NCBI RefSeq assembly: GCF_905171775.1
Contig: NC_053495.1
Location: 105,567,409 to 105,631,408 of the forward strand
Reading direction: 5' to 3'
Length of the DNA: 64,000 nt
Origin: Rana temporaria
Taxonomy: Eukaryota; Chordata; Amphibia; Anura; Ranidae
The translations under genes and the position numbers were made by a program. The notes beneath the pieces were generated by a model. That model did no database searches, had not been told where the DNA came from, and saw only the letters and a list, made by a program, of their open reading frames with translations. Of the stretch, positions 22,348 through 34,445 are shown one piece after another. Each line of letters starts with the position of its first letter. The first letter of the stretch is position 1.

Positions 22348-22697
22348 TTAGAGGATCCTTCAACCATACATTCTTGCAATGAGAGCACCTCTCTTCTGTA
22401 TGGAATAAGATATACGCTATAGCCTCAGAGATATTAGGAACACCCTAAAATCCTACAATATCACTGTGCCTTTTTGGAGCTCTAATTCTGGGTGTCTTGA
22501 GCAAAAAAGAGTGACAAATTCACACAATCTGTATGTCAACTGTATGGGCCATTGCTCTACAGTGGAAGTCCTCAACAGTTCCCATGTCCAAAATATTAGA
22601 TTAGATGGAAATGGTCCTATATGCCCTACAAGATAAGATTCACCTGTTTAATTGGGAGGCTAGGAAGGGCCATAGGCATATCCTGTTACCCTGAAAT
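22348..22697 (+). pseudogene. L1-A ORF2 extreme C-terminus
   Basis: The reading resumes after the MITE with FNHTFLQ and SVWNKIYAIASEI, and later DKIHLFNWEA, which parallel the C-terminal ends of the other Tx1/L1 copies in the window. It ends at a TGA near 22695. Stops are frequent, and assignment rests on position and on resemblance to 40100-40475. Confidence 0.6.
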
Positions 22698-22711
22698 GAT
22701 CTTACATACAC

Positions 22712-23025
22712 ACGGTCACAACAAATTCGGACCTTCAAGAACGCGGTGATGTACAACACTATGACAAGCCGAGAAAAATAAAGTTCAATGCTTCTGAGCA
22801 TGTGTCAGCTTAATTCTAAGCATGCATGGTTTTTAGTCCATTGAAATTGCATCCAGACGAACAAAAATTTCTTTCATCGGAAAAATTGAGAACATGTTCT
22901 CTATCTAATTCCGTCTGAATTTCTGACGGAAAAAGTCTGATGGGGCATACACACGGACGGAATATCCGATGAAAAGCTTCCGTCAGACTTTTTCCGTCGG
23001 GAATTCCACTTGTGTGTACGTGGCA
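22712..23025. mobile_element. Harbinger-type MITE, left end decayed
   Basis: The right end CTTGTGTGTACGTGGCATAA and the left CTTACATACACACGG resemble the CGTACACA-type ends of the other MITEs in the window. Inner arms around ATCCGATGAAAAGCTTCCGTC are partly inverted. The left border is uncertain. Confidence 0.55.
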
Positions 23026-24016
23026 TAAGTCTAGCCAGGACTGTCCATGGCAAATGTAGTGTTCTGTAATGCCACTTACAGCTTTCAGGTAAAGCTAAGC
23101 ATGTAATTTAAAGGATGTGTGTATTTTCAATCGTGCCACTTGAAAAGGCCCTCTTCCCCTGTAAAGTATTCCCCTGTAAAGTATTTTTCAAATATTTTTG
23201 CATTGGTCCCCCATGACAGCACCCAGATTCCAGTTCCTTCTTTCTGACAGGAGTTTTCCTATCAGCCCTAGAAGGCCAAAATTTAACACCAAAATTCATC
23301 AAGTTTAATGTCTAGGTTCATATTTGCTGAATCTCAAACAAGATTTGCTGCACCCTTGGTGAACCAAGCCTGGACAGATTTGCTCATCCCTACTAACAAT
23401 AGAAGCAGAAACATTATAAGTGCAAGTTGCATTCATAATGTATATGCATTTATTATATCAAGATATTCTGAGTGCGTTTGTAGTGCTACTTGAAACTAAA
23501 AAAAAAAAAAAAAAAATTGTGCAGTTGAGTAGCAAACAAATGACTTTCTGAAAGATTTCAGGGGGTTATTAGTGTCAGATCATTCTCTAATGTATAACAA
23601 AACCCCTGACATGTAACACTCATGACAAGCAGTTTTCACCTTTCTTTAACATCCCGATGCCTCTGACAAACAAAGACTCCATGGAAGAATGATTAGAATC
23701 CCCTGGTAATAGAAATGTTATATTTCAGAGCAGTTTTGATGAGCTGTAGAAACCAATGGGAATTGTACACTGAACCCACGGCTGCTATGTTCTTTAAAGC
23801 AATGCTACAACTTCACACTGTGAACACTTGCTTGATTTAAAGGGTTTGTTCTGAGTCTTGCTTCCAAACCTTACAGGGCACAAAAAAGTCTACATTTCTT
23901 GTCCAACCATTTTTCCATACTTTAAAAGACTTAACATACTGTCAGAAAATAATTCTGTTAATGCATTCCCATACAAATACTGTATGTAGGTTTTCATGCA
24001 CAATAAATATAGTTAT
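23026..24016. other. Unassigned DNA
   Basis: About 1 kb with no gene or recognised element. It has a 15-base tandem duplication near 23154-23185 (CCCCTGTAAAGTATT twice) and an A-run at 23498-23515. Confidence 0.6.
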
Positions 24017-24020
24017 TTAA

Positions 24021-24885
24021 CCTCCCTGGCGGTATGATTCTTTCCGAAAAAACATGCTGAAAGCGGTACCATTATTTGCAAGGAAATTTGGCGTTTTATA
24101 TTGTAGGTCTGTAATTTTTAGAAATAACTCACTTAAATCTGACCAAACAAGATTCTAATAGGCATCCCGGGTATGACATTTTTTTAAAAACAAAATTATA
24201 AATTATAATATAATAAATAATTATAAATAATTATAACAAATAATAATATAATTATAATAAAAATTATTCAATAATGTAATCAAATTAAAATCACTGAAAT
24301 TTGCTCAGTTGCAGAATTGTTGCTGTCATTATTATTATTTTTTTATGACGAATTTCCCCACAAATCGCTATCGCACAATTCTGCAAGTGATTATAATTTA
24401 TTATCGCTGTTTTTTAGCTGATCTAAAACTATTTTTGACATAAAGGGACACTTTTGGTTGCTATGGACAATCTACAGTTTGCAGGGAGAAAAAAAGGTTT
24501 TTATTATATAAAATGACATGCAGGACACAGGACAGACCACTAGGGACAGGGGGTGTGTGTTTTTTTTACATACAGTACTGTAATCTATAAGATTACAGTA
24601 TACTGTATGTAATGTGTTTGTTTACGTTTTTGAATTTGGCGCCGTTCTCCGTCCCCGTGCGTCGTAACGTCGCAGGGAACGGAGAACGGCGTCACACGGA
24701 GGCACTATGTGAATCGAGCGAGGTCCCGCTCGCTCACACAGCGCGGTGGCATCGCTGGATCCAGGGACAAGGTAAGTAAAAAGTGCCTGTGGATCTAGCG
24801 AGGCAAGCCCGAGACTGACTCGGGGTTACCGATCGTAGCAGGAAAATCTAACCCCGAGTCAGTCTCGGGAACACCGCCAGGAAGG
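24021..24885. mobile_element. TTAA-flanked MITE (piggyBac-like target), 865 bp
   Basis: TTAA occurs at 24017-24020 and 24886-24889. The ends CCTCCCTGGCGGT and ACCGCCAGGAAGG are inverted with one mismatch. Near the right end CCCGAGACTGACTCGGGG is followed by the inverted CCCCGAGTCAGTCTCGGG, a strong hairpin. The middle is AT-rich. No gene. Confidence 0.85.
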
Positions 24886-24889
24886 TTAA

Positions 24890-25489
24890 TAAACAACCAT
24901 GACAATTATGTGAGTAAGGGCAATGTGTTTTGTATCAGTTTAGAATGTCTTCACTCAAAAAGTGTAAATCAAGATAGATTCAAAACCCTAGATTTTAGTC
25001 AGCTGAGGAATTTAGACGCCATTGAATATTAACTACAAAAATAATTCTAAACAAATTTAAAAAATAAATAACAATAATTAGGATCCCCTGTTGGCGCTTT
25101 GGGCTCCTCCCCCCTGCTGAGTGTCCCCATAATAGGACACTTGCCATTAGGGCACTGGTGTGTGCTCGATCCGGAGTGAGCCCATTGACTTACAGAACCA
25201 GGCTCATCTCCCACTTCACTGGCTGCACACAGAAGATTTTTTATCTTCACGCATAGAATGCATGAAGGATGAAGGTAAAAAAAAACATAGAACCACTTTA
25301 AACGCCTTTGCGTTGCACTTTAAGAACTATAATAATGTATTTTTAAGCTGTGTTACTAAAACATACAGTGTATTTTCAAGGTATCCCTCACCTGCAGATT
25401 AGGGGAGGATGGTAAGCATAACATATTAACATTTCTCAGCACATCACCAGCAGGTATACAGAGGCCAAAAAATCTCTGATAGTGAAGTA
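24890..25489. other. Mostly unassigned DNA, possible MITE remnant
   Basis: Around 25250-25295 the words GCATAGAATGCATGAAGG and AAGGTAAAAAA resemble the subterminal complement of the 11816-12260 MITE, suggesting a related remnant. No gene is seen. Confidence 0.4.
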
Positions 25490-25732
25490 CAGGGGTAGGC
25501 AACCTCAGCCCTCCTGCTGCGGTGAAACTACAAATTCCATCATGCCTCTGCCTCTAAGGCCCCCGTACACATGACCGGATCTGTCCACTGGGATTTATCC
25601 GCGGATCAGTTCCAGCAGATAGATCCGTTCATGTGTAGGGCCTAGCGAACATTTTCAAGCGGACATTTGTCCAGCCGACGGTTTTCCAGCAGATAAAAAT
25701 TTCTTAGCATGCTAAGAAATCTATCCGCTGGG

Positions 25733-25750
25733 GGGGCGCATGCGCGGCGC
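25733..25750 (+). promoter_or_regulatory. NRF1-like palindrome at L1-B 5' end
   Basis: GGCGCATGCGCGG lies within the first 15 bases of L1-B and matches the NRF1 core GCGCATGCGC. L1-E begins with the same core. Such a site would suit a TATA-less LINE promoter. Confidence 0.45.
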
Positions 25751-25966
25751 GACGCTGATGGGACGTGCTTAGACACAGCTCCGCCGCACCCGGTCACATA
25801 ACGGCTATTTCCCCAGGGCTATACCGCTCGTTTTTCAACAAAAACCACCAGCACCCCTGCGGGAACACGAGGTGCATGCCTGGCACAAAAAAGAAAAAAA
25901 TCGGAGCCAGCATCACTCGCTGACAAACTTTCTCCTGGACATGGAGCAGAGAACCGGGAAGATGTC

Positions 25967-25980
25967 CCAAAATGGCGCCG
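25967..25980 (+). promoter_or_regulatory. YY1-like site in L1-B
   Basis: CCAAAATGGCGCCG at +236 from the 5' end is a one-mismatch version of the CCAAGATGGCGCC motif of the other LINE copies. Confidence 0.4.
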
Positions 25981-26043
25981 GCAGCAGCATGTGGGGAGAA
26001 GATTAAATCATCTCACACCCTCCTAAGAGTCTGGAGAATCGTG

Positions 26044-26906
26044 AGTACAACTCCCCCCTCTCTAAGGCTGACTTAGATGAGAGTCTCTCACTAATTTTTA
26101 ACAAGTTAGTGGAAAAAATTGAGAAGGAGGTACACAAATCCACCACTGCACTTTCTCAGGAGATTGCTAGTATTGGAGGCTGCACAGATCTCTTAGAGAC
26201 AAAGCATGATGAACTCTCCCTGGCACACAATGACCTGAGAAAGGATTATGAGAATTTGGCTGATAACTTTGCATTCATGCAGGCCCAGGTCGAGGATTTG
26301 GACAATCGTAATCGCCGCCAAAATATAAGAATATGCGGTATCCCAGAATCCATTACTGACCTATTACCAGCAGTATCCCAAATATTTCATGGTCTCATAC
26401 CAGATAAGCAATTATCAGCTTTTGCCTGTGACAGGATACACAGGGCCCTTCGTCCCAAACCCACCCCTGAAAATCCCCCCAGAGATGTTATTATGTGCAT
26501 GAAAGATTTCCTGGTGAAGGAGGACATTATGCGTGCTTCCAGAAATACCCCTAACATCTCTTTTGAGGGGAAACGTCTACAAATTTACCCCGACATCTCC
26601 CCAGCTACATTAGACAGAAGACGCAGGATGAAGGAGGTCACGTCAGTCCTACAATCTGCCAGGATAAGGTACCGCTGGGGATTCCCCTTCAAACTGACTA
26701 TCCCCCACAACGGATCCACATACACAGTTTATAATGTGATAGAGGGAAAAGAGCTCCTGATTAAGTTAGGTCTTTTGCCTAATGAACCACACCCTCGGCT
26801 CCCTGCTACCCCAAGGCCCTCACCTATCTGGTCTACCCCTTCCAACAGGCGCAGCCAGAGAGACCAAAGAAGATTATTCAACCCCCTCCAAAACCAGCCC
26901 ATGTGA
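26044..26906 (+). pseudogene. L1-B ORF1 RNA-binding protein, N-terminus degraded
   Basis: Open from about 26044 without an ATG near the start; upstream frames from an ATG at 25876 are broken by stops, so the N-terminal end is decayed. A coiled coil (DLLETKHDELSLAHNDLRKDYENLADNF) occupies about residues 45-80. Then comes the RRM-like domain (LDNRNRRQNIRICGIPES, CDRIHRALRPKP, DVIMCMKDFLVKEDIMRA) and the C-terminal domain (IYPDISPATLDRRRRM, RYRWGFPFKLTI). The protein would coat LINE RNA as a trimer. It ends at 26906. Confidence 0.85.
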
Positions 26907-27460
26907 ATTCTTAATGGACACTTCAAGTTATTACACTTTCTGCACTGAATGACTTTGTATTCCAGTCGTTTACTCCTTTAATTTAATCTTGCCCTGCACT
27001 CTGTGATTCAAGGTGACCTGATGTAATAGCTCCATGCAGCTTTTACAAAGGAGAGAGAGACCTCCTGGACTTCCTAATATCAGTCCCCTGCAACTATGCT
27101 GGACTGCCACATACTTCACCTAAGTCTCCCCATCCCTGCTGGAATGACTCTAATACAGCATATTGAATCATACCACCAGCCCATGTGAAATATTAATGGA
27201 TACTTCAAGTTGCTCTACTATTCAAACTGAATAACTTTACATACCAGATGTCTACTCCTTCAATCTAATTCTGCCCTGTGCTCTGTGGCTTAGGGTGATC
27301 TGATGTTATTGCTCTATGCAGCATTTGCAGGAGAGAAATAGACCTTCTGGACTTCCGGATACCAGTCCCCTGTTACTATTTTGGACTGCCATACACTTCA
27401 TATTAGTCTCTCCCCCCCTGCTGGAATGTATCTGATACAGCCCACTGAATCACACCCCTC
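26896..27460 (+). repeat. Tandem duplication in L1-B inter-ORF region, unit about 281 bp
   Basis: AGCCCATGTGAA-TTAATGGA near 26896 recurs at 27178, and the following words (CTTCAAGTT, CAGTCCCCTG, TGGACTGCCA, CTGCTGGAATG) repeat in the same order. The copies differ at many positions, so the duplication is old. Confidence 0.85.
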
Positions 27461-28139
27461 CTTTGATCTCACCTAAACAATTTAATAATACAGCCAATTT
27501 TGCAGGCCCTGTTCTCTAACTTTAGAGTGTTATATGTTGCTGCACTGCAGTTTTAAGTTGCCATGCACTGATATGCTGATTTTTTTCAGTTTAACCTGTT
27601 TTCTCTGACCGGTGCATCCGCCGCTGCTGGATTGACCCCACTCCTGCCTCGGCCCTCGTCTAGATCACCACTCGTGATGGTCTGGCCAGGCCTGACGCGG
27701 GAAAAGGACTACTTTTTTTTGTCCTTCATGTTTTTTTTCTCTTTCATTTTTTTCTCATTAATATTGTTCACAACCAGGTTAGACGGGTTCCCACCTGTCC
27801 TAAGATTCCTGGATAACACCAAGTATGCCATCTCCTATGGTTCTCTATTTAATAAGTTAAATATGTTTCTAACAAGCATAGAGTATAAGTATTCTTGTTC
27901 CTCTCCACTTATAGCTATACGCAACCAACATGATTTATATATTTGTGCTTCTTACAAACTAGTATGTGTAGCAGATGTACTGACTCCATGCAGACATGTC
28001 TCTTGTTCACTACGCTTCCTACATAGTAGCGGTAAGACGGGCTCAGATGGAGCCTACATGACTCAGTTTGAAATACCTCTATCTCGTCAGATTTTGAGTT
28101 TATTCATTGTTCTGCTGATAGTCTGCTATAACTCTAGTC
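27461..28139 (+). other. L1-B inter-ORF spacer
   Basis: A hydrophobic open frame (27632-28150) has no recognisable domain and overlaps the ORF2 start. I treat it as spacer. T-runs at 27713-27760 give low complexity. Confidence 0.5.
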
Positions 28140-28345
28140 ATGGGTCTTAGAATTTTATCACATAATACAAATGGGTTTAATTCCCCCAACAAACGTAAAA
28201 AGGCTTTTCAACAATACAAAAAACTAGGAGCTGACATTATACTTCTCCAGGAGACCCACTTCGCATCCTCTAATCACCCCAAATACTTCCATAAATCTTA
28301 TAATCAAGCATACTTTACCACATATGATAACAAAACAAAGGGTGT
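28140..28345 (+). pseudogene. L1-B ORF2, first endonuclease segment
   Basis: The ORF2 start MGLRILSHNTNGFNSPNKRKK is followed by IILLQETHFASS, which contains the metal-binding Glu block. The frame runs into L1-C sequence at about 28346. The middle of the endonuclease (YAPN, GDFN and most of the following region) is absent and not found after L1-C, so it was lost. Confidence 0.85.
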
Positions 28346-28435
28346 CGAACCGCCGAGCTGAATGGAAGCCTGAGTCCTCAGCTCCCGCACTGACCGGAGA
28401 TACCAGACCTATCATCGCTGACCCACGCAGCCAGA

Positions 28436-29626
28436 ATGCACCAGCCTGACCCTCACACGCTGGGGAACCAGTCCGAGTCCTCCCGGAAACGAAAAGAATA
28501 CCGGGTGCCGCGAAAACTGACGGATTTTTTCTCTCAGGCCCCGGGCGGATACAGCCAAGATGGCGCCCGCGACCGCTCACCGCGCAGTGACAGGCCCTGC
28601 ACAGCTCTGACGGATGCTGAAATCCCGTCCATCCTGCCTCATGTCACCGGGCTGAACCCCTCTCACGGATCGGATCCCTCTTCCTCCCAGAACAGGCCAG
28701 CGAAAGCGCGGATGCGCCTGGACATGGAGGACATGGCCTCAGAGGTAAGGCCTGCTCTGGACATTCTCCTCACGCAGGCTCCTGCATCATCCCCCATTGC
28801 AGCTTTCCACACCACTAACCAGCCAGTCGTAAACACCATGTTAAAGGAGATGCTGATCTCCCTTCACAGTTCACTGCATAATGACATTTCCTCAATGTTC
28901 TCTGCATTCAGATCAGAAATGATGCATATGGGGTCTAAATTGAGCCATGTTGAAAAACAGATGGGCGCCATGACAGTTACAGTAAATGATCTAGTAGATG
29001 CTCATGACCATACTAGGGATGAACAACAGTGGGTGCGCGCCAAGATGGCAGACCTCGAGGACCGCTCGAGACGCAATAACGTCAAAGTCCGCGGCATTCC
29101 GGAATCGGTCTTGCCGGCGAACCTGAATTCCTATGCTAGGAAGCTGATCTCCACTCTCCTGCCCGATCTCTCCCCAATGGAGACTATCATCGACCGCATC
29201 CACCGCTTACCGAAACCCCCGCATCTCCTGGCTGAGGTTCCTCGAGATACACTCATGAGAATCCATTTTTTCCATGCCAAGGACATGCTCCTGGCAAAAT
29301 CAAGGCGCCTGGATCACTTACCATCACCGTATACAAAGCTGCAACTGTTTGCTGACATCTCCCAATACACCCGCCAACAGCGGCGTCAGCTTCAAACCAT
29401 TACCAAACCGTTGAACAACCACAAGATCCCGTACCAATGGGGCTTCCCGACCAAACTTCTGGTTACTAAAAATGGAGTGAAACACAGTATTCATACCGTA
29501 GAGGAAGGCATACAACTGCTCAAGAAATGGAAAATTCTTCCAGATGGAACCACTCCAATGCAGGTGTCCCACGCCGATGAGGGCCAGACGTCCAACGTTG
29601 GACCCTGTACCAACACCGCCAGATGA
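28436..29626 (+). CDS. L1-C ORF1 RNA-binding protein, apparently intact
   Basis: An uninterrupted 396-residue frame. The N-terminal 100 residues are basic and Ser/Pro-rich (SSRKRKEYRVPRKLTDFFSQAPGG). A helical coiled-coil region spans about 140-205 (MLKEMLISLHSSLHND, MMHMGSKLSHVEKQMGAMTVTVNDLVDAHDHT). The RRM-like domain follows (ADLEDRSRRNNVKVRGIPES, IDRIHRLPKPPHLLAEVP). The C-terminal domain has LFADISQYTRQQRRQL and IPYQWGFPTKLLVTKNGVKH. This is the normal Tx1/L1 ORF1 layout and length. It likely forms trimers that chaperone the element RNA. Confidence 0.9.
   Translation: MHQPDPHTLGNQSESSRKRKEYRVPRKLTDFFSQAPGGYSQDGARDRSPRSDRPCTALTDAEIPSILPHVTGLNPSHGSDPSSSQNRPAKARMRLDMEDMASEVRPALDILLTQAPASSPIAAFHTTNQPVVNTMLKEMLISLHSSLHNDISSMFSAFRSEMMHMGSKLSHVEKQMGAMTVTVNDLVDAHDHTRDEQQWVRAKMADLEDRSRRNNVKVRGIPESVLPANLNSYARKLISTLLPDLSPMETIIDRIHRLPKPPHLLAEVPRDTLMRIHFFHAKDMLLAKSRRLDHLPSPYTKLQLFADISQYTRQQRRQLQTITKPLNNHKIPYQWGFPTKLLVTKNGVKHSIHTVEEGIQLLKKWKILPDGTTPMQVSHADEGQTSNVGPCTNTAR
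28555..28571 (+). promoter_or_regulatory. YY1-like site in L1-C
   Basis: CCAAGATGGCGCCCGCG lies inside ORF1 in the same codon phase as in L1-1, roughly 210 bases from the visible 5' edge. Confidence 0.45.
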
Positions 29627-30021
29627 ATGTGTGGCCAGTGGCTTTATTGATCTACAGTTCGACTAAGCATTCCGGTCAGTGCCTGCTCGTTGCAGATTGC
29701 CCACGGACTAATACCTCCGCACGACATCAGTAGTCCGTTTACCACGCTACTGATCCTCATCCCTTACGCTTACCCTGCCTGCTTCCCTTTTTACATTTTA
29801 TTTTGTTTTCCTTTATTAACTGTCACCCTCCATCTTGTCTCCCCTCTTGTCCGTGTCACGGAGAGCTCCAGTCTGCTGAGATCCGAACATCCTTGAGTAA
29901 CACAGCTTCACCTGCTCTTGGACTTCCAGAGGTACCACAGACTTCCTTGTTGAAACACAGCCTACCACCCACGAACTGTAAGTAGTACCACTCCTTATTC
30001 TACCGCACCACACAAGATACA

Positions 30022-33000
30022 ATGCCGAAATTCCTCTCCTTAAACGTAAAGGGCCTCAACCACCCTGCAAAAAGATCCTCTTTATGGAAGACAGCGCAAA
30101 CCTCCCTTTGCGACGTTCTGTCAGGGAAGGTTCCCCCCGCTGGTGTTACTGCCTCGTATTTGGCGTGCAGTACTGTGGCCCACCACCAGGTGTCTCCCGG
30201 CAGTCTTGGACTGCCAGGGGAGCTCTCCCCTGGTGGTATTATTCGATCCTTGGGCTGCGGTACTGGCGTCCACCAGCGGGGCGTTCTTGGCAGTATGGAG
30301 CATACAGCCCTTCCAGCGTTCAGGTGTGACCTGAATGCAATCAGCACGCCTCTATAAATACCCGGCGTGTGTAATCACTCCTCGCCCTGGTATCGTCATA
30401 CCTCCTGGACCTGAGCCTGCTATCTGGACTCTGTTTCTGTTCCCCATCCTGAGCTTATCCTGGACCCGTTCTTCCCTTTGCCTGTTTACATTGGTTCCTG
30501 TTCCCTCTTGGATTCCTGCCCCGCAGCCTGTCCATCCATCCGCTCCCTGATCCGCTGTGTTCCCATCCTCACCCATCTACTGACCTCCCATGTGTATGAC
30601 CTCGGCTTGGCTCGTTTATGAATACGGTATTCCCCTTTATTTGTACATACTGTTTGTCCTTTTATTGTGCACTGGTGGTTCACACATTTGTAAATAAACA
30701 CCTTTTATTTCACTACTCACCTTGTTTGGTTCCTCTGTGCGGTCACACAGTCTGATCTACCAGCATTCCTGACACGTTCTCTGTGTACAAGAGACCCATT
30801 TCAAGCTCTCTGCAGAGCCCTCCTGCACCAATAGGACCTTTCCCAACATTTTCAAGGGCCTTGATAAGAAGAATGGGGTTTTGATAGCCGTCAAAAACAC
30901 AATGTCTTTCACGCTTCATAATAGCATGGTCGATGCTGACGGCCGGTACCTAGCTCTGGACTGTTCTCTAAACAATACCAGGTATACCATTGTAACGGTA
31001 TATGCTCCTAACAAGAAACAAATTGGTTTCCTAAACAAGCTCATGAAGAAGATCACATGTTTCAAACAAGGTCACCTTGTCATCTGCGGTGACTTCAATA
31101 TAGTTCCCGACAACTCCATGGATACTTCGTCCAGATCCAGTAGACTTCAGTCACCCATGAGCTCTTTTATACAAACCAATGACTTATATGATGTGTGGCG
31201 TTGCCACCACACCACCGAGAGAGACTATTCCTACTTTTCACCACGGCATAACTCATATACCCGCATTGACTACTTCCTAGTGGACAAATGGACTCTGCCC
31301 AAAGTATCAGCCTCCGAAATCTCTACCATCACATGGTCGGACCACGCTCCAGTCGCACTAACTATCAATGACTCTTTATCTACCTCCGCTTTGCGGATTT
31401 GGCGTGCTAATGCCACTATCATCCACTCCCCGATTTACTCGGGCTACATCAAAGATCGCTTGGAGGAATTTCTCTTCCTTAATGACGGTTCTGTGGGGGA
31501 TAACTCTGTTCTCTGGAATGCCCATAAGGCATTCATACAGGGTATTTTTGTTCAATTGGGAGCTAGAGAGAGGAGGAGGAGATCACAGCGCCTGGATGCC
31601 CTTACGTCCGAGATTAAAACCCTTGAGGGACAAAACCAATCGATCACTAACCCCGATACCAAAGCCCAGCTAGGCCTCCTTAGGCAAGAACTGAGATCCC
31701 ACTTGTTGGACTCTTTTGAAAAAGCCCATACTCATTTCAAAGCCAAACTATACTCCACTGGCAATAAGGCAGGGAGAGCCATGGCCAATAGAATTAAGGG
31801 ACATCACGCTAAAACTAAGATCTCCCAACTTTACCACCCTGCTTCAAATCAAAAACTTATTGACCCGTCAGCCATTGCAGATGCCTTCCGACATTACTAT
31901 AACAATCTCTACAACCTGAAGGATGACGCCTCGATCCCGCAACCTTCCCTACCTGATATAGCTTCGTTCCTTGAGGAGATTCACCTCCCCTCCTTATCTG
32001 CGGATCAACTTGAGACGCTGAATGCCCCTTTCACCTCCCAAGAAATTATGGCCACTATCTCTAAATTGCCTCCCAACAAATCACCGGGTCCGGACGGACT
32101 CACTAGTGAGTATTATAAGGAATTCGGTACGATCCTCTCCCCTTTCCTGACTAGGGTGTGTAATGATGCTGCCTCGTCCTCCTCTCTCCCTCCAGAAATG
32201 TTGTCTGCCCTAATTGTCACACTGCCGAAGCCAGGCAAGGAACCCACGTGCCCGCAAAATTTCCGACCAATATCTCTCCTCAACCTGGACACCAAGATCT
32301 ATGCCAAACTTATTGCCAATCGGCTAATAGACTTGATGCCTCTTCTCATTCATAGAGACCAATCTGGTTTCACGAAGGGGAGACAATCATATGATGCTTC
32401 TCGTAGGATTCTAAATATTATTCATACTGCCAAATCCACCCGAACGCCTTCTCTGCTTCTTTCCCTGGATGCAGAGAAGGCGTTCGATAGAGTCCACTGG
32501 GACTATATGAGGGCCACTCTCCTTAAATTTGGCTTCCGGGGACATATCCTATCCGCCATATTGGCCTTATACTCCTCCCCCTCAGCACAAGTGTACACAT
32601 CTGAAATACTTTCTAAACCATTCTCTATTTCCAATGGTACCCGACAGGGTTGCCCGCTATCCCCGCTCATATTCAATTTAGTCATGGAACCACTAGCCGA
32701 ACATGTCAGATCAGACCCCTCAATTACAGGTTTCCAGGTGGGTGCTGCACACCACAAAATCAATTTATTCGCGGATGACGTGATATTGATGATCACAAAC
32801 CCAATTTCCTCCCTGGCTTCGGTACAACTCCTATTTGCAACGATTTAGCGCTGTGTCCTACTATAAGGCGAATAGTCATAAGTCCCATATTCTGGATCTG
32901 GGTCTGGATGCAATCACGAGTAATCTCCTCAGGAATGCGCACCAATACTCATGGGCTGAATCTGGAATATCGTACCTAGGCATTACACTTACTAAATCAC

Positions 33001-34445
33001 CAAAAGGTCTCTTCTCACATAACTACTTGAATCTTAAGCAAATGCTGATACGTGAAACTACAAACATTTCCAAACACAAATTCTCCTGGGTGGGTCGTTT
33101 GGCGGCTTTTAAAATGATGTTACTGCCCAGAATGCTCTATCTGTTTCGGACACTACCTATACCCCTCTCTCACTCATACCTTGCCTCTTTGCAATCCATC
33201 GTCACAAGGTTTGTATGGCAGGGCAAAAAGTCTAGATGTAGTCATACAAGACTTATCAAACATAGGCTAGTGGGTAGAATGGGCCAAGTTGATGTCAGGG
33301 ACTACTACCTGGCGACTATTCTAGCACAAACAAAGGACTGGTTCACCACGCCACTCCGCACGCTGTGGAGCGATATTGAAAACACTATGACACCCGGACC
33401 GAACCTTTCTAACTGGTTGTTCCATATGACCGCTAAACCTACTCTGCTCCACATCTACTCCCCTACCATTCAGGCCACTGTCAAGGCTTGGAAAACAATC
33501 CATCATTCTAGATGGACTGACCCCCTGACCAAACCCATACCCGTCCCCCTTGGGACGCTACAACTAATGTCACCTGACTTGCGCATACCGACTTGGATGA
33601 CTGACCATATGTCCTTTACATCCGATCTCCGCACTGTGGCGACAAACTACTCGTTCTTACGAGTCCAGGAACGGTTTCAGGCTGCGGCCACTGACTTCTT
33701 TACCTACTATAGACTACAAACATGCTTACTAGCTAACCCTTCCCTGGAAGGCTCTCTACCCATACGTCTCTGGAATTATTTCTTCTCAGATAGGCAGACC
33801 ACCAAAGGCACTTCAGTCATATACTCCACCCTGCATGACAAGAACACTTTTCAAAAAACAAAACCCCTCACTGATTGGGAAACTGATCTCCACACTACGT
33901 TCTCAGACCTGCAATGGCAGAGGGCGATTAAATCTACCTACCAATACACATCCTGCACTTCCTTATGGGAACTTGCTCAGAAACTACTGATGCGCTGGTA
34001 TTTGACACCACACAAATTAGCCAAATTCTATAGCCACTCCTCGAGTGACTGCTGGAGACAGTGCAATTCATCAGGTACCCTAATACATATCCTTTGGTCC
34101 TGCACACGCATACGACATCTCTGGACTGACGTTGAGTCACTACTACGGAAAGTACTCTGCATCCCTGTAATACTGACCCCCCAACTGGCTATTCTCAACC
34201 TGACTATTGATGATATACCGCCCAATCTCCGACTGGTGACGACTCACATTCTCCTGGCAACAAGATTGTTGATAGCTAGAAAATGGAAAATGACGGAACC
34301 CCCTACTCTTACGGAAGTAATTGCATTGGTACACACTCACTATACCTATGAGACTGTCCTTTCGCGTGGAAAACCCACTTATGCTAACCTGTTAACCCTC
34401 TGGAACCCCTGGCACTTTTGGTACACAAATATTCACACCCATTAA
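30022..34445 (+). pseudogene. L1-C ORF2, split by a solo LTR and one frameshift
   Basis: The start MPKFLSLNVKGLNHPAK is at 30022. The frame is cut after TSLCDV at 30118 by a solo LTR and resumes at 30780 with LCVQETHFKL. Endonuclease blocks TVYAPNKKQ, VICGDFNIVPDN, RIDYFLVDKW and TWSDHAPV are intact. RT blocks KSPGPDGLTSEYYK, FRPISLLNLD, SLDAEKAFDRV, GTRQGCPLSPLIF and LFADDVILM are intact. A frameshift near 32835-32845 follows, after which the C-terminal 530 codons (ending NPWHFWYTNIHTH) are open to 34445. Two events thus disable the ORF. Confidence 0.9.
30119..30774 (+). repeat. Solo LTR, 656 bp, in L1-C ORF2
   Basis: The ends are TGTCAGGGAAGG and TTCCTGACA with 5-bp duplications CGTTC (30114-30118 and 30775-30779). 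A TATA-like CTATAAATAC lies near 30351, and AATAAA near 30692 is followed by a T-rich stretch, the usual LTR signals. It is not the same family as the LTR at 3580-4025. Without internal DNA it is the product of LTR-LTR recombination. Confidence 0.9.

Larger units (their letters stand above)
10150..22700 (+). mobile_element. L1-A: old Tx1/L1-type LINE, heavily interrupted
   Basis: Endonuclease and RT fragments in the right order appear at about 10195-11811, 20430-21854 and 22348-22700. All are on the plus strand and all resemble the LINE at 25732-40682. Between them lie a TTAA MITE, a foldback element with its own insertions, and a Harbinger-type MITE at 21855-22347. The copy has many stops and indels, so it is the oldest LINE of the window. 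The 5' end is unclear: 9926-10150 holds no recognisable ORF1. Confidence 0.75.

Noticed and set aside
23498..23515. An 18-base A-run as the tail of a retroposed gene
   Set aside because: No gene-like sequence precedes it and no target duplication was found.
27632..28150. A 172-codon hydrophobic ORF upstream of L1-B ORF2
   Set aside because: It overlaps the ORF2 start, has no recognisable domain and is not seen in related copies; likely spacer.
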